64,000 nt of DNA from Luteimonas salinisoli (lineage in GTDB: Bacteria > Pseudomonadota > Gammaproteobacteria > Xanthomonadales > Xanthomonadaceae), in the NCBI RefSeq assembly GCF_013425525.1, contig NZ_JACCKA010000060.1, forward strand, positions 1 through 64,000, written 5' to 3'. The notes under the pieces were generated by a model. The model was not told the origin of the DNA and did not search any database. It was given only the letters and a program-made list of their open reading frames with translations. A program made the translations under genes and the position numbers. Numbering within the stretch: position 1 is the stretch's first letter; each line of letters begins with the position of its first letter. Positions 40,721-49,558 of this stretch are shown here, piece after piece.

Positions 40721-41317
40721 GTGAACCCCGTCTCAAATAGTGCCACCGACATCTCGCTGCAACTCGACCTGCGCCGCTCGGTTCCGGCCCGCCAGCTCGG
40801 CGAGCCCGGCCCCGATGCCGCCGGCCTCGCGCGGATGCTGCGCGCGGCGGTGCGCGTGCCCGATCACGGCCGGCGCGTTCCGTTCAGGTTCCTTCGCATC
40901 GCCGGCGCGGCGCGCGCCGCGCTGGGCGACGCGCTGGCCGCGATCGCCCTGCGCCGCGACCCGGAAACCGCCCCCGCGCTGGTCGACAAGGACCGGCAGC
41001 GCTTCGCCCACGCGCCGGTGGTGATCGCGGTGATCGCGGTGCTCGACCCGGAGGACGGCAAGATCCCCGCCCAGGAGCGGCTGCTCAGCGCCGGCTGCGT
41101 CTGCTTCGCGCTGCTGCAGGCGGCCCAGGGCTGCGGCTACGGCGCGCAGTGGCTCACCGGCTGGCCCGCCTACGACCCCGAGGCGCACGCGCTGCTCGGC
41201 CTCGGCGAGCAGGAACGCGTGGCGGGCTTCATCCACATCGGCACGCCGCAGGCCGAGGCGCCGGAACGCGAACGTCCCGACCCTGCGGCCCTGCTGAGCG
41301 ACTGGCGGCCGGCATGA
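40721..41317 (+). CDS. Nitroreductase-family FMN protein (YdjA-like)
   Basis: 198 residues from a GTG at 40721; no good ribosome site precedes it. Family features are LDLRRSVPARQLGEPGP at the N-terminus, VPDHGRRVPFRFLRIAG (FMN contact), SAGCVCFALLQAAQGCGYGA and QWLTGWPAYDPEA. Small single-domain members such as YdjA reduce nitro or quinone compounds with NADPH; the physiological substrate is unknown. The stop overlaps the exonuclease start (ATGA at 41314). Confidence 0.88.
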   Translation: MNPVSNSATDISLQLDLRRSVPARQLGEPGPDAAGLARMLRAAVRVPDHGRRVPFRFLRIAGAARAALGDALAAIALRRDPETAPALVDKDRQRFAHAPVVIAVIAVLDPEDGKIPAQERLLSAGCVCFALLQAAQGCGYGAQWLTGWPAYDPEAHALLGLGEQERVAGFIHIGTPQAEAPERERPDPAALLSDWRPA

Positions 41318-42228
41318 ACGCCGCCGCGCAGCCCGCGCTGTACCTGGTCGACGCGAGCCTCTACGTGTTCCGCGCCTGGCATTCGATGCCGGACGAGTTC
41401 CACGATGCCGACGGGCGCCCGACCAATGCCGTGCACGGATTCGCCCGCTTCCTGCTGGAGCTGCTGGAGCGCGAACGGCCGCGCCACATCGTGGTGGCCT
41501 TCGACGAAGCGCTGGACAGCTGTTTCCGCAACGCGCTCTACCCCGCCTACAAGGCCAACCGGCCACCCGCGCCCGAGGAGCTCAAGCGTCAGTTCGTCCA
41601 CTGCAAGGCGCTGTGCCTCGCACTCGGGCTGACGGTGCTGGCGCACAGCGAGTACGAGGCCGACGACCTGATCGGCAGCGCCCTGCAGCTGGCGCGCGCG
41701 AGCGGGCACCGCGGCGTGATCGTCTCGGCCGACAAGGACCTCTCGCAACTGCTCGACGGCGCCGACGAGCAGTGGGATTTCGCCCGTGGCCAGCGCTGGG
41801 GCGTGGCCGGGGTGACCGCACGCCACGGCGTGGAAGCGCGGCAGATGGCGGACTACCTGGCGCTGTGCGGCGACAGCATCGACAACATCCCCGGCGTGCC
41901 CGGCATCGGCGCCAAGACCGCGGCGGCGCTGCTCGGGCACTTCGGCAGCCTCGACGTCCTGCTCGCGCGCGTGGACGAGGTGCCGTACCTGAGGCTGCGC
42001 GGCGCGGCGCGCGCCGCCGAGCGCCTGCGCGCGCACCGCGAGCAGGCGCTGCTCTGCCGCCAGCTGGCAACCATCGCCCTGGATGCGCCGCTGGCCGGCG
42101 CGGCGGCGCCGTTCGCCCGCAACGCCGCCGACGCCGCCGCGCTGCAGGCGCTGTGCCAGCGCCTGCGCTTCGGACCCCTGACCCGGCGACGCCTGCACGA
42201 GGCGGCCGGCGTCGCGTTCGCGCCCTGA
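41314..42228 (+). CDS. 5'-3' exonuclease / flap endonuclease (ExoIX-Xni type)
   Basis: 304 residues matching the 5'-nuclease domain of DNA polymerase I without the polymerase. Metal-binding acidic clusters are visible in LYLVDASLYVFRAWHSM, IVVAFDEALDSCFRNALYPA, EYEADDLIGSALQLARA and VIVSADKDLSQLLDG. The helix-hairpin-helix DNA-binding motif is NIPGVPGIGAKTAAALLGHF. It probably removes flaps or processes RNA/DNA ends. It is coupled by a four-base overlap to the nitroreductase gene, a pairing with no obvious functional link. Confidence 0.92.
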   Translation: MNAAAQPALYLVDASLYVFRAWHSMPDEFHDADGRPTNAVHGFARFLLELLERERPRHIVVAFDEALDSCFRNALYPAYKANRPPAPEELKRQFVHCKALCLALGLTVLAHSEYEADDLIGSALQLARASGHRGVIVSADKDLSQLLDGADEQWDFARGQRWGVAGVTARHGVEARQMADYLALCGDSIDNIPGVPGIGAKTAAALLGHFGSLDVLLARVDEVPYLRLRGAARAAERLRAHREQALLCRQLATIALDAPLAGAAAPFARNAADAAALQALCQRLRFGPLTRRRLHEAAGVAFAP

Positions 42229-42374
42229 CCGCCCCCAACCGCCGCCGACGTCGTCCACGGGGTGATCGAGGGCCATGTGGCGCAGGCCGCGGACGGCCCG
42301 ATGGACCAGGCCCGGGCCCGGGCAAAAGGCCTGCCCCGTTTCGCCTGCGGTTCGGGGCGCGCTAGCATGTGTCG

Positions 42375-42932
42375 ATGAAGGAGCATCCAGCGGACGGCGT
42401 CGAAATCCTCTACCAGGGCGACTGGCTGCGCATGGTCCGGCGCGGCAAATGGGAGTCCTGCGAGCGCACCCACGGCCGCGACGGCATGGCGGTGCTGGTG
42501 ATCGCGGTCACTCCGGCCGACGAGGTGCTGTTCGTCGAGCAGTACCGGGTACCGCTCGGAGCGCGCACCATCGAGATGCCGGCGGGACTGATCGGCGACG
42601 AGCTCGACGACGACTCGATCGAATCCGCCGCGCGCCGCGAACTCATCGAGGAAACCGGCTGGGAACCCGGGCGCATCGACGTACTGCTGACCGGACCCAC
42701 CACCGCCGGGATGAGCAACGAGCGCATCGTCTTCGCCCGAGCGCGCGACCTGCGCAAGGTCGGCGAAGGCGGCGGCGTCGGCAGCGAGGACATCACCGTG
42801 CACGCGGTGCCGCGCCGCGATGCCCCGGCCTGGCTGATGCGCAGGCACGCCGAGGGTTTCGAACTCGACCTCAAGCTCTGGGCCGGGCTGTGGATGATCG
42901 AGTTCAATCCGGACGGATCCCCCGCCGGCTGA
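42375..42932 (+). CDS. NUDIX hydrolase, ADP-ribose pyrophosphatase-like
   Basis: 185 residues. The Nudix box is complete: GLIGDELDDDSIESAARREL followed by IEETGWEPG, i.e. G-x5-E-x7-REL-x-EE-x-G with a longer first spacer. MAVLVIAVTPADEVLFVEQY and the MPAGL context match ADP-ribose pyrophosphatases. ATG at 42375; a GTG at 42369 would add two residues. Likely a housekeeping enzyme clearing ADP-ribose or related nucleotide sugars. Confidence 0.92.
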   Translation: MKEHPADGVEILYQGDWLRMVRRGKWESCERTHGRDGMAVLVIAVTPADEVLFVEQYRVPLGARTIEMPAGLIGDELDDDSIESAARRELIEETGWEPGRIDVLLTGPTTAGMSNERIVFARARDLRKVGEGGGVGSEDITVHAVPRRDAPAWLMRRHAEGFELDLKLWAGLWMIEFNPDGSPAG

Positions 42933-43026
42933 TCGCGTCTCCCCGCGCTTCGCGGCAGGCCGCGCGCTGACGGGCCCGCATCCGGTGCGTATCCTTGGCG
43001 CCGACGCAACGCCGCAGGGAGCTGGC

Positions 43027-43773
43027 ATGTACAAGACGATCCTCCTCCTCGTCCTCGCCGTCGCATCGCTCGGGCCCATGGCGGGCGCGTCTGCGGCCGG
43101 TGCCGAGCCGGGCGCCGCGCCGGCCGGGCCGCTCGAGGTCCACCCCGACGCGCTGGAGCGATACTGGCTGCCGCGCGCCGCCGAGATGAAGCGCCGCGTC
43201 TCCGAAGCGCGCCAGGCGCGCTGGAGTCGCGCCGGGATGGCCACGGCCGTGAAGCTGGACTACACCATCGACGCGCAGGGCCGGGTCCGCGACATCGAGG
43301 TCGCGGAGACGGCTCCCGCAGGCGCGAGCCCGGAATGGGCGGTGTGGATGCTCCGCCAGCACCGGTTCGAGGCGGCCGGGGAAGCGCGGGATCCGGTCCC
43401 GGTGAGGACCTGGACGGAGATGCGCATGGGTCCGCCGCCCGGTGCGCGCCCGGGCGGCCCTGCCGCGGCGCGCATCGACGGCAGTTCGGAGGAGGCGATG
43501 CAGGACAGCCTGGCGACGATGATGGCGCCGCTCCCCGAAGCGCAGCGCACCGTCCTGCTGACGGCGTTGCTGCAGCTCGCGGTCGACGGGCTCGGCAGCG
43601 AGGCCGAGATGCGCGAGCGCTTTCCCGACGGCGCCCCGTCGCCTGCCTACGCGCGGTCGCGCGTGGACGGAATGACCCGCGAGGAGATTCTCGCCGAGGC
43701 CGAGGCCGCGAGCCGTGCGGAGGGCGCACCCAGGCTCGTGCTCCCGGACGCCGACGCCTCGCCGCGCCCGTAA
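43027..43773 (+). CDS. Exported protein of unknown function
   Basis: 248 residues. The signal peptide MYKTILLLVLAVASLGPMAG precedes a domain with a TonB-C-like stretch (TAVKLDYTIDAQGRVRDIEV, about 75-95, then ASPEWAVWMLRQHRFEAA). A second helical part (MQDSLATMMAPLPEAQRTVL, LTALLQLAVDGLG) resembles small DUF6694-type exported proteins, which I mention tentatively. No catalytic motif is visible. It is convergent with the prolyl aminopeptidase gene. Confidence 0.72.
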   Translation: MYKTILLLVLAVASLGPMAGASAAGAEPGAAPAGPLEVHPDALERYWLPRAAEMKRRVSEARQARWSRAGMATAVKLDYTIDAQGRVRDIEVAETAPAGASPEWAVWMLRQHRFEAAGEARDPVPVRTWTEMRMGPPPGARPGGPAAARIDGSSEEAMQDSLATMMAPLPEAQRTVLLTALLQLAVDGLGSEAEMRERFPDGAPSPAYARSRVDGMTREEILAEAEAASRAEGAPRLVLPDADASPRP

Positions 43774-43793
43774 CGCAACGGCTCAGGCCACGC

Positions 43794-44735
43794 TCACGCG
43801 AAGCGGTCGGTCGCCTGGATCAGGGCGTCGACGTTCTCCGGCTCGAACGCGGAATGCCCCGAGGTCGGCGTGATCGCCAGTTCCGCGCGCGGCCAGGCCT
43901 TGTGCAGGTCCCAGGCGTTCTGCACCGGGCACACCACGTCGTAGCGGCCGTGGACGATGGCGCCGGGGATGTCGACGATGCGGTAGGCGTCGCGCAGCAG
44001 CTGGTCGTCGGCCTCGAAGAAGCCGCCGTTGACGAAGTAGTGGTTCTCGATGCGGGCGAAGGCCAGGGCGAAGCGGGGATCTTCGTGGCCGTGGACGAAG
44101 TCCTGGTCCACGCGCAGGAACGAGGTGGCGCCTTCCCAGACGCTCCAGGCGCGCGCCGCCGCGAGCCGGGTCGCTTCGTCGTCGCAGGTCAGGCGGCGAT
44201 GGAACGCGGCGATCAGGTCGTCGCGCTCGGCGGGCGGGATCGCGGCGACGTACTGCTCCCAGGCCTCGGGGAACAGCCGCGATGCGCCTTCCTGGTAGAA
44301 CCATTCCAGCTCCCAGCGCCGCAGCATGAAGATGCCGCGCAGCACCAGTTCGGTCACGCGCCGGGCATGGGTCTGCGCATACGCCAACGCCAGGGTCGAG
44401 CCCCAGGATCCGCCGAACACCTGCCAGGCCTCGATGCCCAGGTGTTCGCGCAGCGCCTCGATATCCGCGACCAGGTGCCAGGTGGTGTTGTCGACCAGGT
44501 CGGCGTGCGGGGTGGAACGACCGGCGCCGCGCTGGTCGAACAGCACGATACGGTAGCGCTCCGGATCGTGGAAACGGCGCATCTTGGCGCTCGATCCGCC
44601 GCCCGGCCCGCCGTGCAGCAGCACCACCGGCTTGCCCTTCGGGTTGCCGCACTGCTCGTAGTGCAGCGCGTGGCGGGCGTCGACCTGCAGGGTGCCGGTG
44701 TCGTAGGGCTCGATTTCGGGATAGAGCGTGCGCAT
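43794..44735 (-). CDS. pip: Prolyl aminopeptidase
   Basis: 313 residues, alpha/beta-hydrolase fold, family S33. The oxyanion loop is VLLHGGPGGGSSAKMRRFHD, and the nucleophile Ser sits in QVFGGSWGSTLALAYAQ. DQRGAGRSTPHADLVDNTTW is the family signature; the catalytic Asp is in VHGRYDVVCPV and the His in TPTSGHSAFEPEN. It releases N-terminal proline from peptides in the cytosol, completing peptide breakdown. Confidence 0.95.
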   Translation of the reverse strand: MRTLYPEIEPYDTGTLQVDARHALHYEQCGNPKGKPVVLLHGGPGGGSSAKMRRFHDPERYRIVLFDQRGAGRSTPHADLVDNTTWHLVADIEALREHLGIEAWQVFGGSWGSTLALAYAQTHARRVTELVLRGIFMLRRWELEWFYQEGASRLFPEAWEQYVAAIPPAERDDLIAAFHRRLTCDDEATRLAAARAWSVWEGATSFLRVDQDFVHGHEDPRFALAFARIENHYFVNGGFFEADDQLLRDAYRIVDIPGAIVHGRYDVVCPVQNAWDLHKAWPRAELAITPTSGHSAFEPENVDALIQATDRFA

Positions 44736-44774
44736 CGGGGTCTTCCGTCGGCAGAAAACTGGGGCGCGAGTCTA

Positions 44775-45626
44775 TCAGCCCGCCGGCACGGAGCCGGCGC
44801 GCGCCAGGGTCACCCGCTCGCGGCGCTCGAGGTCGGCGACGGTATCGACGTCGAGCAGTCCCTCGCGGCGCAGGATCGCGCGGACCGCGGCGCCCTGTTC
44901 GTGGCCATGCTCGAGCAGCAGCCAGCCGCCGGGACCCAGGTGCGCCGGCGCGCCGGCGGCGATCCGGGCGATCGCTTCGAGCCCATCGCTGCCGGACACC
45001 AGGGCCGTTTCCGGCTCGAAGCGCAGGTCGCCGCGGCCGAGGTGCGCATCGCCCGCGGCGATGTAGGGCGGATTGCTGGCGATCAGCGCGTAGCGTTCCC
45101 CGGCCAGCGGCGCGTACCAGTCGCCTGCGCGGAATTCGACGTTCTCGAGCGCGTTGGTCACGGCGTTGCCGCGGGCGACGGCGAGCGCCGCGGCGCTGCG
45201 GTCGGTGGCCACGACCCGCGTCCGCGGCCGCTCGCAGGCGATCGCCAGGGCGACCGCGCCGCTGCCCGTGCCCAGGTCCGCCACCGCGAGCGGCGTGTCG
45301 GCCGCCAGGCGCTGCAGCGCCAGTTCCACCAGCAGCTCGGTTTCGGGGCGCGGGATCAGGGTATCGGGGGTGACCGCCAGATCGAGCGTCCAGAAACCGC
45401 GGCGGCCGGTGAGGTAGGCCACCGGCTCGCCGGCTTCGCGGCGCGCGACCAGGCGTTCGAAATCGGCGGCCAGCCCAGGCGGCACGGGATCGTCGCCGTG
45501 CGCGTACAGCCAGGCCCCGGATCTGCCCACGGCATGCGCGAGCAGGTGCCGAGCCTCGGCGGCGTCGATGCGCTGCGCAGTCAGGTGCAGCAACGTGTCC
45601 AGCCGGAGGGATGGTGCATCGTTCAT
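44775..45626 (-). CDS. prmC: Release factor glutamine methyltransferase
   Basis: 283 residues. The N-terminal helical domain ([20 protein letters not shown]) is followed by a SAM-binding fold with motif [21 protein letters not shown] and the catalytic NPPY motif in [15 protein letters not shown]. It N5-methylates the glutamine of the GGQ loop in release factors 1 and 2; RF1 is encoded at 3056-4147 in this window. In many bacteria prmC follows prfA directly; here they are 40 kb apart. Confidence 0.95.
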   Translation of the reverse strand: MNDAPSLRLDTLLHLTAQRIDAAEARHLLAHAVGRSGAWLYAHGDDPVPPGLAADFERLVARREAGEPVAYLTGRRGFWTLDLAVTPDTLIPRPETELLVELALQRLAADTPLAVADLGTGSGAVALAIACERPRTRVVATDRSAAALAVARGNAVTNALENVEFRAGDWYAPLAGERYALIASNPPYIAAGDAHLGRGDLRFEPETALVSGSDGLEAIARIAAGAPAHLGPGGWLLLEHGHEQGAAVRAILRREGLLDVDTVADLERRERVTLARAGSVPAG

Positions 45627-45730
45627 CGGGCATCGAGTCTGCCGCAGCGCGCGGCTGCATGTCCGGGTTTTCGGCAGCGCGGCTCCGGGACGAGCCGCGG
45701 CGAGAAGAAGCGCCCTGGACGGCGGTGGCC

Positions 45731-45938
45731 AAAAAGAAGGCGGCCGAAGCCGCCTTCAAGATTCCGTATCGCGCGTGGGAGGGAGTACGGGACACGGAAC
45801 TGGTCGCGGCCCTGGGCCGCCTGTGCTGTCCCGGCAAGGCCGGTCCACGCGTTCATTTTGCTGCAACGCAGCAGAAATGGCAACGGTTCCAGCGATTGAA
45901 ATCATCGATGGAGATGCAGCTATGATATATAAAATCTA
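45731..45938 (-). ncRNA. Candidate small RNA transcribed away from ahpC
   Basis: A minus-strand promoter (-10 at 45950-45945) predicts a start near 45938. An intrinsic terminator on the same strand closes the unit: a 9-bp stem (45757-45749 with 45744-45736, GAAGGCGGC/GCCGCCTTC, TTCG loop) followed by a five-T tract (45735-45731). No minus-strand gene lies between, and prmC begins 105 bp further on, so promoter and terminator define an RNA of about 205 nt. Its placement beside ahpC makes an OxyS-like stress RNA conceivable. Short ORFs exist inside (49 codons from about 45912) but look unremarkable. Confidence 0.4.
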
Positions 45939-45944
45939 TCAAAC

Positions 45945-45973
45945 AGATAAAACCTATCGATTTTACAGATCAA
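45945..45973 (-). promoter_or_regulatory. Minus-strand promoter facing away from ahpC
   Basis: TTGATC (45973-45968) and TTATCT (45950-45945) with a 17-bp spacer on the minus strand, inside an AT-rich island (45915-45990) in an otherwise GC-rich region. It overlaps the ahpC promoter elements, so the two directions may compete. Confidence 0.45.
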
Positions 45974-45990
45974 TAGGCTACCTCTATCCT
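45962..45990 (+). promoter_or_regulatory. ahpC promoter with OxyR-like site
   Basis: TTTACA (45962-45967), 17-bp spacer, TATCCT (45985-45990), predicting a start near 45997. A LysR-type box ATAG-N7-CTAT (45973-45987) lies across the spacer and -10. An imperfect inverted repeat CCTATCGAT/ATCAATAGG (45953-45961, 45969-45977) overlaps it. Further upstream is a looser TTGAAA (45896)/TATGAT (45921) pair. ATAG-N7-CTAT is one half of the OxyR consensus; the second half is not clear. Confidence 0.5.
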
Positions 45991-46000
45991 GTGCGCTCAT

Positions 46001-46022
46001 GCCCGCCGGACGTCCGGCGGGC
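46001..46022 (+). promoter_or_regulatory. Perfect stem-loop at the 5' end of the ahpC leader
   Basis: GCCCGCCGGA (46001-46010) and TCCGGCGGGC (46013-46022) form a 10-bp stem with a 2-nt gap, so the real loop opens to 4 nt or more. TTCGTTT follows. If transcription starts near 45997, this hairpin caps the mRNA and could protect it from decay. If it starts upstream, the same element could act as an attenuator. Confidence 0.6.
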
Positions 46023-46050
46023 TTCGTTTACCCCCACGATGAGGACGTCC

Positions 46051-46614
46051 ATGTCGTTGATCAACACCGAAATCAAGCCGTTCGCCGCCACCGCCTACCA
46101 GAACGGCGAGTTCATCGAAGTGACCGACGCCAATCTGCGCGGCCAGTGGTCGGTGGTCGTGTTCTACCCGGCCGACTTCACCTTCGTCTGCCCGACCGAA
46201 CTCGAGGACCTGGCCGACCACTACGCCGAATTCAGGAAGCTGGGGGTCGAGATCTACAGCGTTTCCACCGACACCCACTTCTCGCACAAGGCCTGGCACG
46301 ACAGCTCCGAGGCGATCGGCAAGATCCAGTACCCGATGGTGGCCGACCCCACCGGCACGATCACCAACAACTTCGAGGTGATGCGCGAGGGCCAGGGCCT
46401 GGCCGACCGCGGCACCTTCGTGATCGACCCCGAGGGCCGCATCCAGGTGATGGAGGTGACCGCCGAGGGCGTGGGCCGCGATGCCGCCGAGCTGCTGCGC
46501 AAGGTCAAGGCTGCCCAGTACGTCGCCGCGCACCCGGGCGAGGTCTGTCCCGCCAAGTGGAAGGAAGGCGAGAAGACCCTGAAGCCGTCGCTGGACCTGG
46601 TCGGCAAGATCTGA
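46051..46614 (+). CDS. ahpC: Alkyl hydroperoxide reductase subunit C (2-Cys peroxiredoxin)
   Basis: 187 residues. The peroxidatic Cys47 is in [17 protein letters not shown], and the resolving Cys166 is in [18 protein letters not shown], as expected for AhpC. It reduces hydrogen peroxide and organic peroxides and is re-reduced by AhpF. The ATG at 46051 has GAGGA 7-8 nt upstream; longer frames upstream are not coding. In Xanthomonas the order ahpC, ahpF, oxyR is conserved, with ahpC often transcribed alone. The strong hairpins after its stop fit that. Confidence 0.97.
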   Translation: MSLINTEIKPFAATAYQNGEFIEVTDANLRGQWSVVVFYPADFTFVCPTELEDLADHYAEFRKLGVEIYSVSTDTHFSHKAWHDSSEAIGKIQYPMVADPTGTITNNFEVMREGQGLADRGTFVIDPEGRIQVMEVTAEGVGRDAAELLRKVKAAQYVAAHPGEVCPAKWKEGEKTLKPSLDLVGKI

Positions 46615-46658
46615 TCCGACCGCGCGCGAGCGGTCGGCGCCAGCCGATCCTCGCCCCG

Positions 46659-46753
46659 CTCCCACCCCCCGTCCGCGGGGGTGGGAGTGGACCGGAACCG
46701 GCGCCGGCAGCCAGCCGCCGCCCGCCCGCCGCAGCGCCGGTTCCGGTCCACTC
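46659..46753. repeat. Two adjoining perfect inverted repeats between ahpC and ahpF
   Basis: First, an 11-bp stem CTCCCACCCCC/GGGGGTGGGAG (46659-46669, 46677-46687) with a 7-nt loop, 44 bp after ahpC. Second, a 19-bp perfect inverted repeat GAGTGGACCGGAACCGGCG (46685-46703) with its exact complement at 46735-46753 and a 31-nt GC-rich spacer. They share a few bases, so only one can form at a time. This could act as terminator/processing site or be a REP/MITE-like element. Confidence 0.75.
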
Positions 46754-46834
46754 CTCTCCCCAGACCCGGTGCGCCGCTTCGAGCGGGCGCGTCGCGGGCC
46801 CCTATTGCCCCGCCGTTTTCACGAGGACCTCCGC

Positions 46835-48427
46835 ATGTTGGATGCCGATCTCAAGACCCAGCTCGAGGCGTACCTGGAACGGGTGGTCCGCCCGATCCAT
46901 GTCACCGCCTCCGTGGACGACGGCGACAAGTCGCGCGAACTGCTCTCGCTGCTCGACGACCTCGCGGCGCTGAGCGGCTTCATCACCGTGGAGGTGCGCC
47001 GCGACGATGCCGAACGCAAACCCTCGTTCGCGCTGTCCTCGCCCGGCCACGACATCGACCTGCGCTTCGCCGGCCTGCCGATGGGCCACGAGTTCACCTC
47101 GCTGGTGCTTGCGCTGCTGCAGGTCGGCGGGCACCCCTCGAAGGCCGCGGCGGAGATCCAGCAGCAGGTGCGCCAGCTCGACGGCGAGTACCGCTTCGAG
47201 ACCTACTACTCGCTGTCCTGCCAGAACTGCCCGGACGTGGTGCAGGCGCTCAACCTGATGGCGGTGCTCAACCCCAATGTCCACCACGTCGCGATCGACG
47301 GCGCGCTGTTCCAGGAAGAGGTCGAAGCACGCCAGGTCATGTCGGTGCCGGCTGTGTACCTCAACGGCGAGCCGTTCGAGCAGGGCCGGATGAGCCTGGA
47401 ACAGGTCCTGGCCCGGCTCGACACCGGCGCCGAGCGCCGCGCCGCCGAGGAGATCGCGGCCAGGCCGCCGTTCGACGTGCTGGTGGTCGGCGGCGGCCCC
47501 GCGGGCGCGGCGGCGGCGATCTACGCCGCGCGCAAGGGCATCCGCACCGCGGTGGTATCGGAGCGTTTCGGCGGCCAGGTGCTGGACACGATGTCGATCG
47601 AGAACTTCGTCTCGGTACCCGAGACCGAAGGCCCGAAGATGGCGGCCGCGCTGGAGCAGCACGTGCGCCGGTACGACGTCGACGTCATGGATCTGCAGCG
47701 CGCCGAGCGGCTGCTGCCGATGGGCGACGACGGCCTGATCGCCCTGGAACTCGCAAGCGGCGCGTCGCTGAAGGCGAAGACGGTGGTGCTGTCCACCGGG
47801 GCGCGCTGGCGCACCATGGACGTGCCCGGCGAAGCCGAGTATCGCAACCGCGGCGTGGCGTACTGCCCGCACTGCGACGGCCCGCTGTTCAAGGGCAAGC
47901 GGGTCGCGGTGATCGGCGGCGGAAACTCCGGCGTCGAGGCGGCGATCGACCTGGCCGGCATCGTCCGCCACGTCACCCTGCTCGAATTCGAAGGCGGGCT
48001 GCGCGCCGACGAGGTGCTGCAGCGCAAGCTGCGCAGCCTCGGCAACGTCACGGTGATCACCAGCGCCCAGACCACGCAGGTGCTCGGCGATGGCAGCAGA
48101 GTGGAGGCGCTGGTCTATACCGACCGTGTCGGCGGCGACAGCCACCGCGTCGAGCTGGACGGCGTGTTCGTGCAGATCGGGCTGCTGCCCAATACGGAAT
48201 GGCTGCGCGGCGCCGTGGAGCTTTCGCCGCGCGGGGAGATCGTGGTCGACGATCACGGCCGCACCAGCGTGCCCGGCGTCTTCGCCGCCGGCGACTGCAC
48301 CACCGTGCCGTACAAGCAGATCGTGATCGCCATGGGCGAAGGCTCGCGCGCGGCGCTGGCGGCATTCGACCACCTGATCCGCAGCAGCGCTCCGGCGGCG
48401 AGAGTCGCGTCCCCCGAGGCGGCGTGA
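46835..48427 (+). CDS. ahpF: Alkyl hydroperoxide reductase subunit F
   Basis: 530-residue flavoprotein that passes electrons from NADH to AhpC. The N-terminal glutaredoxin-like region has Cys129/Cys132 ([16 protein letters not shown]). The FAD-binding loop is [20 protein letters not shown] (about 215-234). The thioredoxin-reductase-type redox pair is Cys344/Cys347 ([20 protein letters not shown]), and the C-terminal FAD motif is [17 protein letters not shown]. The start at 46835 has GAGGA nearby; a 22-residue longer frame is not supported. It lies 220 bp after ahpC, beyond two stable inverted repeats. Confidence 0.97.
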   Translation: MLDADLKTQLEAYLERVVRPIHVTASVDDGDKSRELLSLLDDLAALSGFITVEVRRDDAERKPSFALSSPGHDIDLRFAGLPMGHEFTSLVLALLQVGGHPSKAAAEIQQQVRQLDGEYRFETYYSLSCQNCPDVVQALNLMAVLNPNVHHVAIDGALFQEEVEARQVMSVPAVYLNGEPFEQGRMSLEQVLARLDTGAERRAAEEIAARPPFDVLVVGGGPAGAAAAIYAARKGIRTAVVSERFGGQVLDTMSIENFVSVPETEGPKMAAALEQHVRRYDVDVMDLQRAERLLPMGDDGLIALELASGASLKAKTVVLSTGARWRTMDVPGEAEYRNRGVAYCPHCDGPLFKGKRVAVIGGGNSGVEAAIDLAGIVRHVTLLEFEGGLRADEVLQRKLRSLGNVTVITSAQTTQVLGDGSRVEALVYTDRVGGDSHRVELDGVFVQIGLLPNTEWLRGAVELSPRGEIVVDDHGRTSVPGVFAAGDCTTVPYKQIVIAMGEGSRAALAAFDHLIRSSAPAARVASPEAA

Positions 48428-48509
48428 CCGCGCCGGGGCGGCGGCGGCGTATGCTGCGGGGCGGGGACGAACCGTCCCGCTGGCGTCGCATCCGGCGACC
48501 GGTGGCCGC

Positions 48510-49454
48510 ATGAACCTGCGCGACCTCAAATACCTGGTCGCGCTGGCCGACCACAAGCACTTCGGCCGCGCCGCCGCCGCGTGCTTCGTCAGCCAGCCGA
48601 CCCTGTCCACTCAGATCCGCAAGCTGGAGGAGGAACTGGGGGTGTCGCTGGTGGAACGCGCACCGCGCAAGGTGATGCTCACGCCGGCCGGGCGCGAAGC
48701 CGCCGAGCGGGCGCGGCGCATCGTCGCCGAGGTCGAGCAGATGAAGGAAGCCGCGCGCCGCGAGCAGGACCCCGAGTCGGGCACCGTGCGCCTGGGGATC
48801 TTCCCCACCCTCGCCCCGTACCTGCTGCCGCACGTGATCCCGCGCCTGCGCCTGCGCTTCCCGAAGCTCGAACTGCTGCTGGTCGAGGAGAAGAGCGACG
48901 TCCTGCTGGGACGTCTGCGCGACGGTCGTCTCGATGCGGCGGTACTGGCCCTGCCGGTCGACGACGATCAGCTGCACTGCGAACCGCTGTTCGAGGAGCC
49001 TTTCATGCTGGCGGTCCCGGAGGGACACGCGCTCGCCGGGCGCAGCGCGCTGCGCATGGAGGAACTGGCCGACCAGCGCCTGCTGCTGCTGGAGGACGGG
49101 CACTGCCTGCGCGAACAGGCGCTCGAGGTCTGCCACCTCGGCGGTGCCGGCGAGCGCAGCGAGTTCCGCGCCACCAGCCTCGAAACCCTGCGCCAGATGG
49201 TGGCCGCCAACGTGGGCGTGACCCTGCTGCCGATCCTCGCGGTCCAGCCGCCGGTGGCGCGCTCGGGCTCGATCCGGCTGCTCGCCTTCCAGGACTCCCG
49301 ACCCAGCCGCCGGATCGCCATGGTGTGGCGCCGGAGTTCGGCGATGGACGCCTTTCTCCACCAGCTGGCGGACGTGTTCGCGCGGCTGCCTCCGGAACTG
49401 TTCGAGTATCGCCCGCGGGGGAATGCCCCCGCTGCGGCCCCGCCCTCGGCTTGA
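48510..49454 (+). CDS. oxyR: Peroxide-sensing regulator OxyR
   Basis: 314 residues, LysR family. The N-terminal winged helix reads MNLRDLKYLVALADHKHFGR followed by AAAACFVSQPTLSTQIRKLE. The redox pair is Cys199 and Cys208 (GHCLREQALEVCHL), at the same residue numbers as the E. coli sensor, so peroxide sensing by disulfide formation is expected. It follows ahpF by 82 bp in the same direction, as in Xanthomonas. Likely targets are the ahpC promoter region and other antioxidant genes. Confidence 0.96.
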   Translation: MNLRDLKYLVALADHKHFGRAAAACFVSQPTLSTQIRKLEEELGVSLVERAPRKVMLTPAGREAAERARRIVAEVEQMKEAARREQDPESGTVRLGIFPTLAPYLLPHVIPRLRLRFPKLELLLVEEKSDVLLGRLRDGRLDAAVLALPVDDDQLHCEPLFEEPFMLAVPEGHALAGRSALRMEELADQRLLLLEDGHCLREQALEVCHLGGAGERSEFRATSLETLRQMVAANVGVTLLPILAVQPPVARSGSIRLLAFQDSRPSRRIAMVWRRSSAMDAFLHQLADVFARLPPELFEYRPRGNAPAAAPPSA

Positions 49455-49558
49455 ACGCCTCCCGGAGTGGGGCTAGGGTTGTCGTCATGTCGGGCGGCGC
49501 GGAATGCGCCGCCCGCATCGTTGTGCGCCGGCGTCGGCGCCCCCTCGAGGAGCGTGCC

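Noticed and set aside
45885-45905. tRNA-like T-arm string GGTTCCAGCGATT (also near 29999)
   Set aside because: The invariant GTTCRANNC pattern and an acceptor stem are absent. I see no tRNA in the window.
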